From contig JAKUCV010002086.1 in assembly GCA_028386065.3 (NCBI GenBank), forward strand, positions 283,746-347,745: a DNA stretch of 64,000 nucleotides, given 5' to 3'. Within the stretch, counting starts at the first letter, position 1. The number at the start of each line of letters is the position of its first letter. Both the position numbers and the translations under genes were made by a program. The notes below the pieces were generated by a model, which worked only from the letters and a program-made list of their open reading frames with translations, searched no databases and had not been told where the DNA came from. The DNA comes from Turnera subulata (taxonomy: Eukaryota > Streptophyta > Magnoliopsida > Malpighiales > Passifloraceae). This document shows positions 35,881 to 47,619 of this stretch, piece after piece.

Positions 35881-36779
35881 TGAAGTGGAGCTTTAGCATT
35901 AGGTGCCTTATCAAGAAAAAAGTGACCCTTGGTGCTACTTCGTCATCCTCTGGAATGGCTCATGGGCATTAGGAACCCCGTTTAGCGAAGGGCTGCCCCA
36001 GATGCAATATGGGTAGCTTTGTAGGTGGCACACATTGGCCTTGTAAGCTTAACCTATTTTGCATCCGTTGGGGCGTTTGAAGCCTTTAGGAGCCATCTTG
36101 GGATGTCTTCCTGGTTTTCATCTTCAAGCAAGTTTATGGAGACTTTCTTCTTTTAGGTAAGATTACAGATTAACTTGAGTTCAAGATCACCAATTTGTGT
36201 GTTAGCGCTCCCAGGGCCTTTCGCATTTTGTGTTACAACTATGGGCCTTTGCGTTGTATGGCTCCGATTGGGCTGTTTGCAGCTTATGGTGTTTGTTCTC
36301 AAGTTTCATCCTCGGTCTTCCCTTTGATGGTACCGTTCCATTACTTGCTTTCAGATCTTCCAGGTTATCATCAGGTAGTCTATGATGGTGCACACAGGTT
36401 GGGCAGCCCTCGTTCTAATTCTGACATCGTTCAGCCACGAACGGCATGCATGATGGTATTTGACCTTCTCTCCCAAGAGTTTGATGGCTTGGGTTTTGAT
36501 TTTGTCGGGGAGCTCTCTTGCTTCTAGCCTCCGGCGTTGAGGGTATATGCATCCTTAGCTTCGGATCCTACGAATGATCCTTCATTGTTGCATAGATTTT
36601 CTCAGAGATCAACTACCTCCTATATGCTAAAGCCTCATGGGACATATAAGGCCATCACGGAAGCTTCCTGGAACCTAATCGTCTCAGTAGGATCCTCAAG
36701 TGTTCCGTCCACCATTTCAACAGGGGTACCTTTTGGTTAGTGAGGGGCCCTGTTAAGAGACAAGCATCCCCTGTGTCAG

Positions 36780-37140
36780 TAGCCTATTAACCGATGGATA
36801 CCTTTTGGATGCTGTAGCCCATTGATAAATGGTTTATGCATGTGTTACACCTCATGGGCGTCTTAGAGGGAGTTCCCTTCGTGAGGGGTACCGTTTGTGT
36901 TGCTATAGCCCATTAAGAGATGGCTTATGCATATGTTAGACCTCATGGATGTTTTGGAGGGAGTACCCTTCGCGAGGGTACCCTTTGGATGTTGTAGCCC
37001 ATTAAGAGAAGGCTTATGCATATGTTACACCTCATGGGTATTTTGGAGGGAGTTCCCTTGGATAAGGGTTCCCTATGGATGCCGTGGCCCATTGAGAGAT
37101 GGGTTTAGGCGTGTGTTGCACCTCATGGGTTTCTTGAACA
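36780..37140. repeat. About 88-bp tandem array in the LARD
   Basis: Four diverged units marked by TAGCCCATTAAGAGATGG at about 36821, 36905, 36993 and 37084. Confidence 0.8.
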
Positions 37141-37184
37141 GATTTTGCGCCTCATGGGCGGCTTTTCTCGCACCTCACGGGTGT

Positions 37185-37470
37185 CTTAAACAAATTTTGC
37201 GCCTCGTGGACGGCTTTTTGCACCTCGTGGGCGACTTTTTGCACCTTGTGGGCGGCTTTTTGCACCTCGTGGGTGACTTGTTTGCACCTAGTGGGTGACT
37301 TATTTGCACCTCGTGGGAGGCTTTTTGCACCTCGTGGGTGATTTGTTTGCACCTCGTGGGAGAATTTTTGCACCTCGTGGGCGACTTTTTTGCACTTCAT
37401 GGGTGACTTATTTGCACCTCGTGGGCGGCTTTTTGCACCTCGTGGGTGACTTTTTTGCACCTCACAGATG
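37185..37470. repeat. 21-24-bp tandem array in the LARD
   Basis: About 13 units of GCACCTCGTGGGCGGCTTTT type. In one frame they read as a repeated HLVGGFL/HLVGDFL peptide, with no sign of a real gene. Confidence 0.9.
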
Positions 37471-39660
37471 GCGTAGACAAATTTTGCACCTCATGGGTGT
37501 TTTGGAGGGAGTTCCCCTAGATTAGGGTTCCCTTGGCACTTCTTTCGTTGCATCTTAGCAGGCGATTGCAATCCAAGTGAATGTATTCGACTGCCCTCTC
37601 TATGGGTTGGGCATTGTTTGGTCTGCGCTCGGGAGGTTCCTCCCTCGGCCTTTCTCGTAGCGCGACTATCTTGGCGTTTTGTCTTTCATTTGCAACATTA
37701 TTGTGGAATTGTCAGACATAATCCCTGGGCAATTCTCATTCGCCACGTTGGGTATCAAGGAGGTATTGCTGTCCTCTTTTAAGGAAGCACGAATTGGGAA
37801 CCTCTATGCAAGCATCCCTGCAGCTTTAGGCGGGAAGATATGGATCTATGCGGGAGCATGTCCTATCAGCTTTGCGTACCATCATAGAAGGTGGGCGCTA
37901 TCACCGTACAAAATAATGCTTCTCGGGTAGTTCGCAACCGTAGTATGGTTTGGATGGAAGTAACATACTGAATGGGATTTAAATCCCTCTCATTCGTGTC
38001 AAATGCACGGTCTAGAATTTCTTCGGGAAGCTCTCCAGCTTCCTGCTCCAATTTGATGGTGAGGGCATCCCTAGCTTTGGGATCCTACAAGTGGGACTTG
38101 TTCAACCTTCCGCATTGTGTGTGAAATTGCTCCAAGTACTGTTTCAATGTCCTTTCACGGGTTCTAATCAAGGTGTACCTCAAGGTACCGGCTTCTTTGC
38201 AAAGATCAATCATCGAACCTGGTAACTTATATGAGGTATCACAAGTATTTTGTTAAAAGCATCATTAGAATATTGTATAGAAAGTTGTCGAGTAATCTCT
38301 TTGCATAACGACTACACATATCGGCAAATAGTCAAGTGATATAATCACAGTAATTATAATCAATTGCCACGATTTTCGTGTAAACTTTATATTGTAGGCA
38401 TGACGAAAATGGGAAGGAATCATTTGAACTTCCCTCATGACATTTTTCAATGGTCGAATTAGCATCGTGTTAGCTTATCAAGCAACATTTGCGGGTAATA
38501 TGTTTATCAAGTAATACCAAGTAATCATGGTGTGATTGCACATACTAAGATGCATAATTATAATGTAATTGAGCATAGTACAACGAATGTCACAAGATAC
38601 TGCATTTGTCTTGACGTCGTGGTGAACTTGCACTTCCTCAACGTGTAAGGTAACAAAACAATATACCAAGGCATCGTTCACAATAATAAATTTAGTAGTA
38701 CTCAAGATTAAAATCATGCAGATATGCATTACCAAGTGTACTTTAGCACACATTAAGGAGATGTAAATAGAGCTTAGCAAAGCCACAACAAATAAAGCCA
38801 AAAGTCATGATGTCAAGTATGGAAATACTGTAACGAGAATAGCAGTACTACATTCAAGAGTAATTGGTTGGTCTCATTTATGCAACCACACACATTGCGA
38901 TTGTCATCGAATACACGGAAAGTTCGCACAACAAAACGATAGTGATTATAATCATGTGTCATTATGCTCGTATACACACTTAATGTGTAAAATAATGAGA
39001 AGGGACAATTTAGCATTCCTCACGAATTAATATCAGTTACTGAAAGTGAGCATTAATCTCATCAAATAGATCATATGGCATGTAAATGTGAGCTAGCATG
39101 TGAAATCAACCAACACTAACCAAAAAAACCAACACAACGATATTAACTATCATGTGAGAGTATTCAATGATACCATTTATGTATATGCACAACATATGCA
39201 TGATGCACAATATAGGAGTGCGAGGTACGAGCAAGCCTTTTGCTCATGGGCCTTTTCCTTTTCGAATTCGGGCTACTGCAGGCTGAAAGAGTAGAGTTGT
39301 CTAATAGTTTTGGTCCAACGGGTTGGGATTAGTTTTGGACCATTGATTGCAAAAACTGACTAGCCCCCTGTTATTTATTTTTCCCTCCATTTTTTTTTCT
39401 TTTCTCCACGGCTTTTCTTTGTGTGTTCCTTTTTCTTCCATGTGTTCTGCTACCTAAACGAACACGGCTCCCCAGTCACCACTTCAAACTTCGGCAAGGC
39501 GGGGAGCGGCGGTGTCTAACAGCGGCGGTGAGCACGTGACGACAAGCTCGGCATCAACAGTGAAGGTCTTTGTTTAGACCTCGTCAAGCGTGTGCGAGGG
39601 AGGATCGTTGACGGACAGGTCCCTATGCATCTCGACCACTGAGGCGGCGCTCAGGCCAGG

Positions 39661-39954
39661 TCACGTCTCAAGCGGCTGCACAACGTCAGATCCGGACAGA
39701 TCTGGCCACTTGTCTGCAAGCCATGTATGGGTCTCGCTAGATCCGGTGGCAAATGGGTGCTCCACTTCTGCAAAAGTCACGTCAACGGGTAAAATTGTGG
39801 TCGCACGTCGATAGCACCTCAGCTCTTCGTCGGGCAAGGTCTTGAGGGCACTGGCGACTGAGGGAAGCACCGGCAATACGGATGGCGGCAGCTCTCGACA
39901 GAGACGTTCTGTGGCACCGGAGAACAGGTCACGGTGCTCGACAGGAAAGCTCAC
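39661..39954 (-). CDS. Hypothetical 97-aa ORF in the LARD, sense orientation
   Basis: It starts MSFPVEHRDLFSGATERLCR and contains TLPDEELRCYRRAT and a Trp-rich end (THTWLADKWPDLSG). It lies in a GC-richer part (39470-39960) and in the sense strand of the LARD, near its 5' LTR. Composition and residue variety are protein-like, but I recognise no family and it may be chance. Confidence 0.25.
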   Translation of the reverse strand: MSFPVEHRDLFSGATERLCRELPPSVLPVLPSVASALKTLPDEELRCYRRATTILPVDVTFAEVEHPFATGSSETHTWLADKWPDLSGSDVVQPLET

Positions 39955-40424
39955 AAACCTGGCAGTGATTGCGGCTCTTCACAGCCTGTAGAGGCAGTAT
40001 GCAATATCTCCAAAGATAGCTCACAAACCTGGCAGTGATCTTCTCTTTAATACCTTGTTTGTTTACTGTTAGACACACAGGTTAGGTAGTACTCAGATCC
40101 AATTCTTGCTATGCTTGTTCTTGTTGTTGTCGTTGATGCTTGACTTTGTTTGATTTTTCTGGTTAATGGTTGGTTGTTGAATGCGTGCTTTTTCATCGGT
40201 GGATTGTTGAATTTGGTTTGTTGTTTTTTGCATGACTCTACATGCCTTGATTGTGTCGTTCCTCTATGAGATGAGCTTTGTTGATGCTCGGCTGATGCTT
40301 GATTTGTTTGATAGTTGGTGGTTGATCATCAATGTCCGCATCTGCATCTGGATCCCCATAAAAAATCAACCAATGTCTGCATCTACATCTACATCTCCAT
40401 CAAAAGGATCTCGTGGGGAACCTC

Positions 40425-40449
40425 TCAGGCTCCCACTGTGGTCGCCAAC
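40425..40449 (-). other. LARD primer-binding site candidate
   Basis: TGGCGACCACAGTGGGAGCC on the minus strand directly inside the LTR. The TGGCGAC...TGGG pattern resembles tRNA-Arg-primed sites of Tat/Ogre-type elements. Unlike the other elements here, it is not tRNA-Met-like. Confidence 0.45.
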
Positions 40450-40846
40450 TGAAATGGAAAATTATAGAGAGAAAATGGAAATTGTATTAATCTCTCCAAT
40501 TTGCCATTAGTTTGTACATGAATATAGACTCTTTATTTATAGAGCCAAAATACACTGTAGCTTCATTTCAAAGCAAGCCTTGAGTTGGCCGTGGAGCTTC
40601 CTTAGGGAAGCCATAGGGAGTGTCCTGTGCTGGTGCGGGATGTCTTGAAGTGGGCTTCCGGTTTGGGTCCTAGGGTTGTTGTGCAGCTTCCAGAGGAACT
40701 CTGAGTCTCGGGACCGTCATGGAGCTTCCTAGGGAACACCTTGGTTAGTATGGGCTCCTTTGTTTACTTAGTTACTTGGTCCATCATGTGGTCCAGATTA
40801 TGGGCTCGAGGGTTTATCGGGTCCACTAATATTTTGGGCCATATAA
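40450..40846 (-). repeat. LARD 5' LTR (397 bp)
   Basis: Same length as the LTR at 34115-34511. A TATTTATAG box is present at about 40534 on the plus strand, and at 34199 in the other copy. Confidence 0.8.
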
Positions 40847-40863
40847 CACGGGAAGTGAGCTAG
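40847..40863 (+). mobile_element. Possible Helitron 3' terminus
   Basis: GGAAGTGAGCTAG followed by T. Without the LARD, the sequence would read TGTGG-AA-CCACA, then about ten bases, then CTAG|T. This is the layout of a Helitron 3' end (short hairpin, about 10 nt, CTRR, insertion before T). The hairpin is weaker and less GC-rich than usual. Confidence 0.3.
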
Positions 40864-40879
40864 TATATATAATAGATAG

Positions 40880-41798
40880 TGTAACAGCCCAGGTAAAAAT
40901 TTGCATTTTTATCGGGACTGTTTAAGTTATTTTTACTGTGATTTACCGTTGAAATTAATCTTGGTTAATTAATTTATGGTAAATCGAGCATCGGATTCCG
41001 AAACCGAGTCCTGTCCCGCGTTCCAGATTTTTTCTGCGTATTTTACGGACCAAGATGGAATTTTTCGGGTCCAGGAATCTTCAGAAAAGTTAGGTTTATC
41101 CTCGGAGGAACGGATCAGAAATAAAGGTAAGGGGGTATATTAGTTATTTTCTGGTCCGGATGGTACATGCTTCACATGCAGCACAGTACTGCATAATTGA
41201 GGCGGCTCAATTATGCAGGCTGCCGCCGCCTTTTTCCTATATCACCAGTGGTATGCATTCCTATTTAAACTGGTGATTCCTGCCTCCCATGCACACTAAC
41301 ACCTGCATCTCCTTCTGCCCCTGCAAAACACCAAAGCCTCTTCGCTTTGGTTTCTGCAAAACCACCGAGTGCAACTCACCTATAGAACCAAACCAGAAAA
41401 AAAAAAACAATACATACACCCCTACACCCAAAACTCACCGTTTCACACACCCCCTCACTCCCTCTCTCCTTTTCTTTTCTTTTCTTTTTCTTTTCTTCTC
41501 CACTTGACCCCGGATCCATCCTCCGTTGCATTTGTGCATAAGTCTTCTGCTGCTGCATATGTCTTATGATTTTGAGGCTGCTCTGCTTTTGTTGTTGTCT
41601 TATATATATATTTTCTGCTGCTGATGTTGAGCTTTGGAGTGTAATGCTTGAATAATGGTCCCCAAGTATGGGTGACAAATGTTGTATTGGAATATGCTTT
41701 TGTACTGTATTTGCTCCATATGTACTGTCTGCTACATCAATAAGAATAGTTCTGGCACGTGTTTACCATGTCTGGTAAATACGGGTCGGGGAATTTCA
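40880..41798 (+). repeat. 5' LTR of the Tekay element (919 bp)
   Basis: From TGTAACAGCCCAGG to GGGGAATTTCA. A perfect 13-bp stem hairpin with GCGG loop is at 41189-41218. A TATTTAAA promoter box at 41262-41269 lies shortly before a CT-rich leader. AATAAGAATAG near 41737 may serve as the poly(A) signal. Confidence 0.9.
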
Positions 41799-41801
41799 TT
41801 T

Positions 41802-41813
41802 TGGTAGCGGAGC
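41802..41813 (+). other. Primer-binding site of the Tekay element
   Basis: TGGTAGCGGAGC, three bases after the LTR. It differs at two positions from the plant initiator tRNA-Met complement TGGTATCAGAGC. Confidence 0.75.
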
Positions 41814-41929
41814 AGGCAGTAGGTCATTAGGTACATGACTGTGATTGCATGATCGCCTATCTGTGCATATTTCTGTCATGAGGTGATATAATATACATGC
41901 ATAACATTCTCATATAGGTAAGACGAAGG

Positions 41930-43135
41930 GATCTGGCTGGAGGGAATCAGCATGCTGAACCACACTTGGAGGACGACCAAGTGTTGGTAGATCAACCGTA
42001 GTACGCCGCGGGTGATCAGGTACCCGATCCGATGGTTATTTTGGGAGAAACCACACAGATCCTGAATGTAGTAACTGGGATGATGCAAAGGCAAGAAGTC
42101 AGGGAAGCCCAAAAGGGCAACGAAGGACCTGTTGAGGATCCTGGTGTTCACTAAGCTGACGAAGCTTGGGGTCGAGATCTTTACCGGTGAAACTAATCCA
42201 TAGGGGGCTGATGATTGGCTCCGACAGATTAACAGGGTGATGCTGACACTTCGGTGTAGGAGTGACAAGTGGCCGAGGTACGCCGCAGCAATGTTCAGAG
42301 GTGTTGCTATGAACTGGTGGAGTCCGTGACCAGAGGGTTGCCGAAACCCATAACCATGCCATGGGATGAGTTTATGGAGATATTCCGACGGAAGTATGTC
42401 ACCGAGGCCTATCAGGATCAGTTGAAACGGGAGTTTCTGGAACTACAGCAGCAGGTTGGCCAATCAGTCACCGATTATGAAGTCAAATTTGACCACTTGT
42501 CCATGTATGCCACAGAGTATGTGTCTACACCCGAGGCCAGATGCAAACGGTTTTGGGGTGGTCTTCGACCTTGTATCTAGACTGTCATGGGGCTGAAAGT
42601 ATATGAGACTTATCAGGACATGCTCACAGATAATTTGAGAGCCGTAGTTATTTGGCTTGGAAATGAGAGGGAAATGGAAGAGACATGCTGCTCAGTACAG
42701 TGGGGGTTAGGGAAAGAGATTCCAAACACCTGCTAATCGGTCAGGGTATGGACAGAACTGATCTATGCCAGTAAGCCAAGGATGTGGATGGAACAACAAC
42801 ACCTATAACAACAGAGGGAGTTCTTGGACTCAGACTGGAGGGACTTCATCCGGGAACACTCGCCTGAGACTTCCTCTATCTCAGGGGAGGTGCTATAAGT
42901 GCAATGAAATTGGGCACTACCAGAACTCATGTGCCAAGTTGAGAAGATTTGGAGATACGGCACCTGCTCAAACAGTGCAAGCTTCAGTGTCTAGTGTTCC
43001 TACTGGTTCTGGAGTTGGCCGAGGCCGAGGACGTGGAGCTGTTCCTGCGAGAACCCAGTCAGCTATGAATCAGACTGCAGCAGTGCCGAGAGCGTTTATG
43101 ATCACCGCTGAGAAGGATCCAAAGAACGCTGATGT
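41930..43135 (+). pseudogene. gag: Tekay gag
   Basis: The recognisable capsid part is 42269-42580 (WDEFMEIFRRKYV and a FLELQQ...Y-X-FXXL pattern typical of Retrotrans_gag). The zinc knuckle CYKCNEIGHYQNSC (CX2CX4HX4C) is intact near 42890-42932. Stops and frame changes occur at about 42199, 42330 and 42580 and again before the knuckle, so no continuous gag exists. Confidence 0.75.
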
Positions 43136-43770
43136 TATAGAAGGTACTTTTACAGTCTTCGGTAGTATTGCATATACCTTGATTGATCCTGGTGTTACAT
43201 ATTCCTTTGTCGAACAAAGTTTTGCAATACAACATAGCTATACGGAAGAGAGTTTAACATGTCCGATGAGGGTTAGGTTACCTGCGGGCATAGTGGTTAG
43301 GTTAACACATGTGTGCGGAGACGTTTCTCTTTCGTACGAATGAGGTTTTCCTTGCTCGGTTAGTTATGATGAACATGGGAGGTTTCGACATAATCCTAGG
43401 GATGGATTGGTTATCGAGATACAGTGCTATGGTAAACTATCGAACCAAGGAAGTGCTGCTGACTTCCGATGGTGGGCGACAGGTTTTGTTGACGGGTATT
43501 GGGAGAACTACTACTATATGTAGTATCTCTACTAATCAAGATTTCGGAATGAAGCCGCATGGTCCAGATGCCTTGTTGACTCTTGTCACGGGCGAAGAAG
43601 TTCAGACTCCAGTTTTGGGGGACATCATAGTTGTGAGAGAGTTTTCAGATGTGTTCCCAGAGGATCTACCAAGATGGCCACCTGACAGAGGAGTCGAGTA
43701 CACCATCGACCTAGTGCTAGGAGTGACACCTTTCTCGTTGGCTCCGTACCGGATGGTACCGACAGATTGG
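43136..43770 (+). pseudogene. Tekay protease and pol linker
   Basis: The retropepsin region reads VFGSIAYTLIDPGVTYSF. The active-site triad is DPG instead of D-S/T-G, which should abolish catalysis. A frameshift follows near 43310, then FDIILGMDWLSRYSA continues in another frame. The segment reaches the start of RT (VEYTIDLVLGVTPFSLAPYR), then a stop at 43771. Confidence 0.75.
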
Positions 43771-43846
43771 TGACTTGTCATCCGTCACCAATCTCCAATA
43801 GTACTTCAGCATTCTTTGGTAATGGAAATCAAGATCCTTCTTCTTC

Positions 43847-45050
43847 ATGGAACAACACAAACAATTAGATGAGCTGCTAGAGAAAGGTTTCATCAGAGCC
43901 AGTACATCGCTTTGGGGATCACCAATTCTGTTTGTTGAGAAGAAGGATGGCAGTTTGCGTATGTGTGTAGACTACCGGCAGTTGAACAAAGTGACAGTGA
44001 AGAACAAGTACCCGCTTCCCAGGATTGATGACCTCTTTGATCAGTTACAGTGGCTACCGTGTTTTCCAAGATTGATCTTCGGTCTAGATATCATCAGATC
44101 AAGATTGCAGAGAAGGACATATCGAAGACAACCTTCCGCACACGGTATGGTCACTCTGAGTTCACAATGGTTCCTTTTAGCTTGACCAATGCACCTGCAG
44201 TCTTCATGTGCTTGATGCACTTGGTCCTAAACAAGTTCCTGGACACGTTTGTGGTAGTTTTCATCGATGACATCCTGATATACTAGAAGAACAGGGAAGA
44301 ACACAAAGAACACCTGAGGATAGAGCTTCAGAGGTTACGAGAGAAGCAATTGTATACCAAGTTTAGCAAGAGTGAGTTCTGGCTCAAAGAAGTTGCTTTC
44401 CTCGGACATGTTGTATCCGGGAATGCTATAAAAGTCGACCCTACCAAAGTGAAAGCTGTTCTAGAGTGGGAGCCTCCTAAGACAGTATCCGAGGTCAGAA
44501 GTTTTCTTGGCCTTGCAGGATATTATCGGAGGTTCATTGAAGGATTTTCCTTGATAGCTAGTCCTATGACCAAGCTGTTGAGGAAAGATCAAGCCTTCAT
44601 TTGGAATGAAGATTGCCAGAAAAGCTTTGAAGAGCTGAGGAAGAAGTTGACCACGGCACCAGTTTTGACGGTACCTAAGCCAGGAGTGGAGTACGTGTTG
44701 TTTTGTGATGCTTCAGGTCTTGGCTTGGGAGTAGTGTTGATGCAAAAAAGTCGGGTGATTGCTTATGCCTCGAGACAGTTAAGGCCACAAAAGAAGAACT
44801 ACCCTACACATGATCTAGAGATGGTTGCCATGATCCTTGCTTTGAAGATCTAGCGACACTACCTGTTCGGAGAGAGATGCCGGATTTTCACAGATCATAA
44901 GAGTCTCAAGTACATCATGACTCAGAAGGAACTTAACCTACGGCAAAGACGTTGGGTTGAGTTGCTGAATGATTATGATTGTACTATTGAGTACCACCTT
45001 AGAAAAGCCAATGTCGTAGCTGATGCTTTGAGCCGGAGACAACCCGAAGA
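43847..45050 (+). pseudogene. Tekay reverse transcriptase and RNase H
   Basis: Conserved blocks appear in order: [23 protein letters not shown] (abridged here), the [14 protein letters not shown] block in a shifted frame, and the FIDD active site near 44264. The RT thumb/connection YYRRFI follows, then the RNase H FCDAS motif and TDHKSLKY. A frameshift lies near 44050. After that, frame 1 persists to 46485 with TAG codons at 44284 and 44851; the second replaces a tryptophan (TGG to TAG). Confidence 0.9.
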
Positions 45051-46484
45051 TGCTTCCACGACCTACTCGGTATCCTCTCTTATCGAGTTGAGGAAGATGG
45101 GCGTTGATTTGTCAGTGGACGAGACAGGAGCTTTTTTGAGAGACATTGAAGTCAAGTCCAACCTGAGAGGCTGGATTGTGGAACTACAAGATGGAGATCC
45201 TGACTTGGTCAAGCTGAAGGAAGCAGTTCGTAGTGGAAAAGAGGAAAAGTTTCGCATTGTCGAGGATAGTGCACTGATGCTGGGAAAATGTCTATGTGTA
45301 CCCAGTATTGGTGACTTGTGTAGATAGATCCTGGAAGAAGGACATATGACGCGATATGCTATGTACTCCGGAAGCACCAAGATGTATCAGACCCTGAAGA
45401 GCCATTTCTGGTGGCCGCGCATGAAGAAAGATATAGTCGAGTATGTTGCGAAGTGCATTACTTGCCAGCAGGTGAAAGCCGAGCATCAGGCTCCAGCGGG
45501 CAAGCTGAGATCTTTGACAGTGCCAGAGTGGAAATGGGAGATGACTACCATGGACTTTGTGGTTGGATTACCGTTGACTCGGAAACAGCATGATGCTATC
45601 TGGGTTATCGTTGATCGACTAACAAAGTCAGCTCATTTCCTTCCCATCTGACAGACAGACACCATGAATAAGTTGGTGAAGCTGTATGTCACAGAGATTG
45701 TGAGGCTACATGGAATTCCTATGTCCATAGTCTCCGACAGAGATCCTAGATTCACCTCATGGTTTTGGAAGAGTTTACAAGCAGCTTTGGGAACGAAGTT
45801 AAGTTTCAGTACTGCTTATCACCCTCAGATAGACGGACAGTCAGAGAGAACCATCTAGACACTGGGAGATATGCTAAGGGCTTGTGCTCTTAACTTTAGT
45901 GGAAGTCAGGACCAGTACTTGCCTTTGGCGGAGTTTGCCTATAACAACAATTACCATTCCAGCATCGGGATGCCACCTTTCGAAGCTCTTTACAGAAGGA
46001 AGTGTCGAAGTCCAGTTTGTTGGGATGAAGAAGGTCTTCGTCTGATCGTTGGTCCATATTTGGTTAAGCAGACAGTTGACAAGATCCAGATAGTGAAACA
46101 GAGTATGAGAGCTGCACAAGACCGACAGAAGAGTTATGCTGATAAACATCGACGTGAGATGGAATACAAAGTTGGGGAAAGGGTTTTTCTCCGAGTTGTG
46201 CCTTGGAAGGGTGTTATCAGGTTCGGAAAAAGAGGGAAGCTGAGTCCCAGGTACATTGGGCCGTATGAGATTGTGGAAAAGATCGGTCCATGTATCTTGT
46301 TGTTGTCGTTGATGCTAGCCTACAGCTTGTCTTTACTTGAGGACCTGTCACGGATTCATGATGTGTTCCATGTCTCTATGTTGAGGAGATACCGATCCGA
46401 TCCGAGTCATGTGGTTACAACAGTAGATGTTGAGGTGGCAGAGGATCTTACATATACAGAGATGCCAGAGCAGATTCATGCCTA
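45051..46484 (+). pseudogene. Tekay integrase
   Basis: The zinc-binding region keeps KCITC but the HX3H pair is degraded (YAMYSGS where family members have a His). Catalytic residues Asp (TMDFVVG, near 45553), Asp (VSDRDPRF, near 45739) and Glu (GQSERTI, near 45846) are present. Stops at 45325, 45649 and 45856 lie in an otherwise continuous frame. The C-terminal GPYEIVEKIG and LSRIHDVFHVSMLR motifs are typical of chromoviruses. Confidence 0.9.
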
Positions 46485-46485
46485 A

Positions 46486-46623
46486 GAGATCAGATAGTTG
46501 AGAAACCGTATCATTCTTATGGTAAAGGTTAAATGGAGCAAGAACTCTGCTAACGAGTCTACGTGGGAAGTCGAGGAGCACATGCGTTCGCAGTATCCGC
46601 ACCTGTTCACAGCATCAGAGTGA
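46486..46623 (+). pseudogene. Tekay chromodomain
   Basis: VKVKWSKNSANESTWEVEEH followed by an RSQYPHLF end, the core of a chromodomain at the integrase C terminus. It is separated from the integrase by in-frame stops at 46483 and 46495. The domain assigns the element to the chromoviruses. Confidence 0.85.
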
Positions 46624-46659
46624 ATTTCTGGGACGAAATTCTTTTTAAGGTGGGTAGGC

Positions 46660-47614
46660 TGTAACAGCCCACGTAAAAATTTGCATTTTTACCGGGATTG
46701 TTTAAGTTGTTTTTACAGTGATTTATCGTTGAAAATAATCTTGGGTAATTCATTTATGGTAAATCGAGCATCGGATTCTGAACCGAGCCCTGTCCCGCGT
46801 TCCAGATTTTTTCTGCGGATTTTATGGACCAAGTTGGAATTTTTCGGGTCCAGGAATCTTCAAAATAGTCAGGTTTATCCTCAGAGGAACGGATCAGAAA
46901 TAAAGATAAGGGGGTATATTAGTTATTTTCTGGTCCGGATGGTTCACGCTTCACATGTAGCATAGTACTGCATAATTGAGGCGGCTCAATTATGCAGGCT
47001 GCCGCCGCCTCTTTCTTGTGTCACCAGTGTTATGTACGCCTATTTAAACTCGTGATTCCTGCCTTTCCAAGCACACCAACACCTGCATCTCCTTCTGCCC
47101 CTACAAAACACCAAAACCTCTTCATTTTTGTTTCTGCAAAACCACCTAATGCAACTCACCTACAGAACCAAACCAAAAAAAATAAAAAAAAAAATTAATA
47201 AAAAAACAATACATACACCCCTACACCCAAAACTCACCGTTTCACACACTCCCTCACTCCCTCTCTCCTTTTCTTTTCTTTTCTTTTCTTTTCTTTTCTT
47301 TTCTTTTTCTTTTCTTCTCCACCTGACCCCGGATCCATCCTCCGCTGCATTTGTGCATAAGTCTTCCGCTGCTGCAAGGTCATATGATTTTGAGGCTGCT
47401 CTGCTTCTGTTGTTGTCTTATATATATTTCCTGGTGTTGCTGTTGTGCTTTGGAGTGTGATGCTTGAATAATGGTCCCCGAGTATGGGTGACAAATGTTG
47501 TATTGGAATATGCTTTTGTACTGTATTTGCTCCACATGTACTGTCTGCTACATCAATAAGAATAGTTCTAGCACATGTTTAGCATGTCTAGGAAATACGG
47601 GTTGGGGCGTTTCA
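46660..47614 (+). repeat. 3' LTR of the Tekay element (955 bp)
   Basis: Preceded by CTTTTTAAGGTGGGTAGGC. It carries the same hairpin (46968-46997) and TATTTAAA (47041-47048) as the 5' LTR. It is longer mainly through an expanded CTTTT/TTCTT repeat at 47270-47315 and an A-rich stretch at 47175-47210. Confidence 0.9.
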
Positions 47615-47619
47615 GATAG

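Larger units (their letters stand above)
34115..40846 (-). mobile_element. LARD-type non-autonomous LTR retrotransposon
   Basis: Two 397-bp LTRs (34115-34511 and 40450-40846) flank 5.9 kb without gag-pol. The target duplication is CACAG/CACGG (one change). Minus orientation follows from the purine-rich TTTAGGGGGCTAG next to the LTR at 34511 and a PBS-like TGGCGACCACAGTGGGA next to the LTR at 40450. Three unrelated tandem arrays and an AT-rich middle (38220-39290) fill the interior. The LTRs differ by only a small number of substitutions. Confidence 0.75.
40880..47614 (+). mobile_element. Tekay-lineage Ty3/gypsy chromovirus, full length but inactive
   Basis: 6735 bp with LTRs of 919 and 955 bp and the perfect target duplication GATAG (40875-40879 and 47615-47619). 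Domain order is gag, zinc knuckle, protease, RT, RNase H, integrase, chromodomain. The PBS TGGTAGCGGAGC is 3 nt from the 5' LTR and the polypurine tract directly abuts the 3' LTR. The reading frame is broken by nonsense codons and frameshifts. LTR ends, PBS and polypurine context match the E1-E4 family. Confidence 0.95.

Noticed and set aside
36195..36527. 110-aa plus-strand ORF in the LARD (start MCVSAPRAFRILCYNYGPLR)
   Set aside because: Antisense to the LARD, no known motif, no promoter or conserved partner; probably chance.
36927..37298. 123-aa ORF and its neighbour at 37295-37525 with HLVGGFL repeats
   Set aside because: They follow from the 21-24-bp repeat of the LARD.
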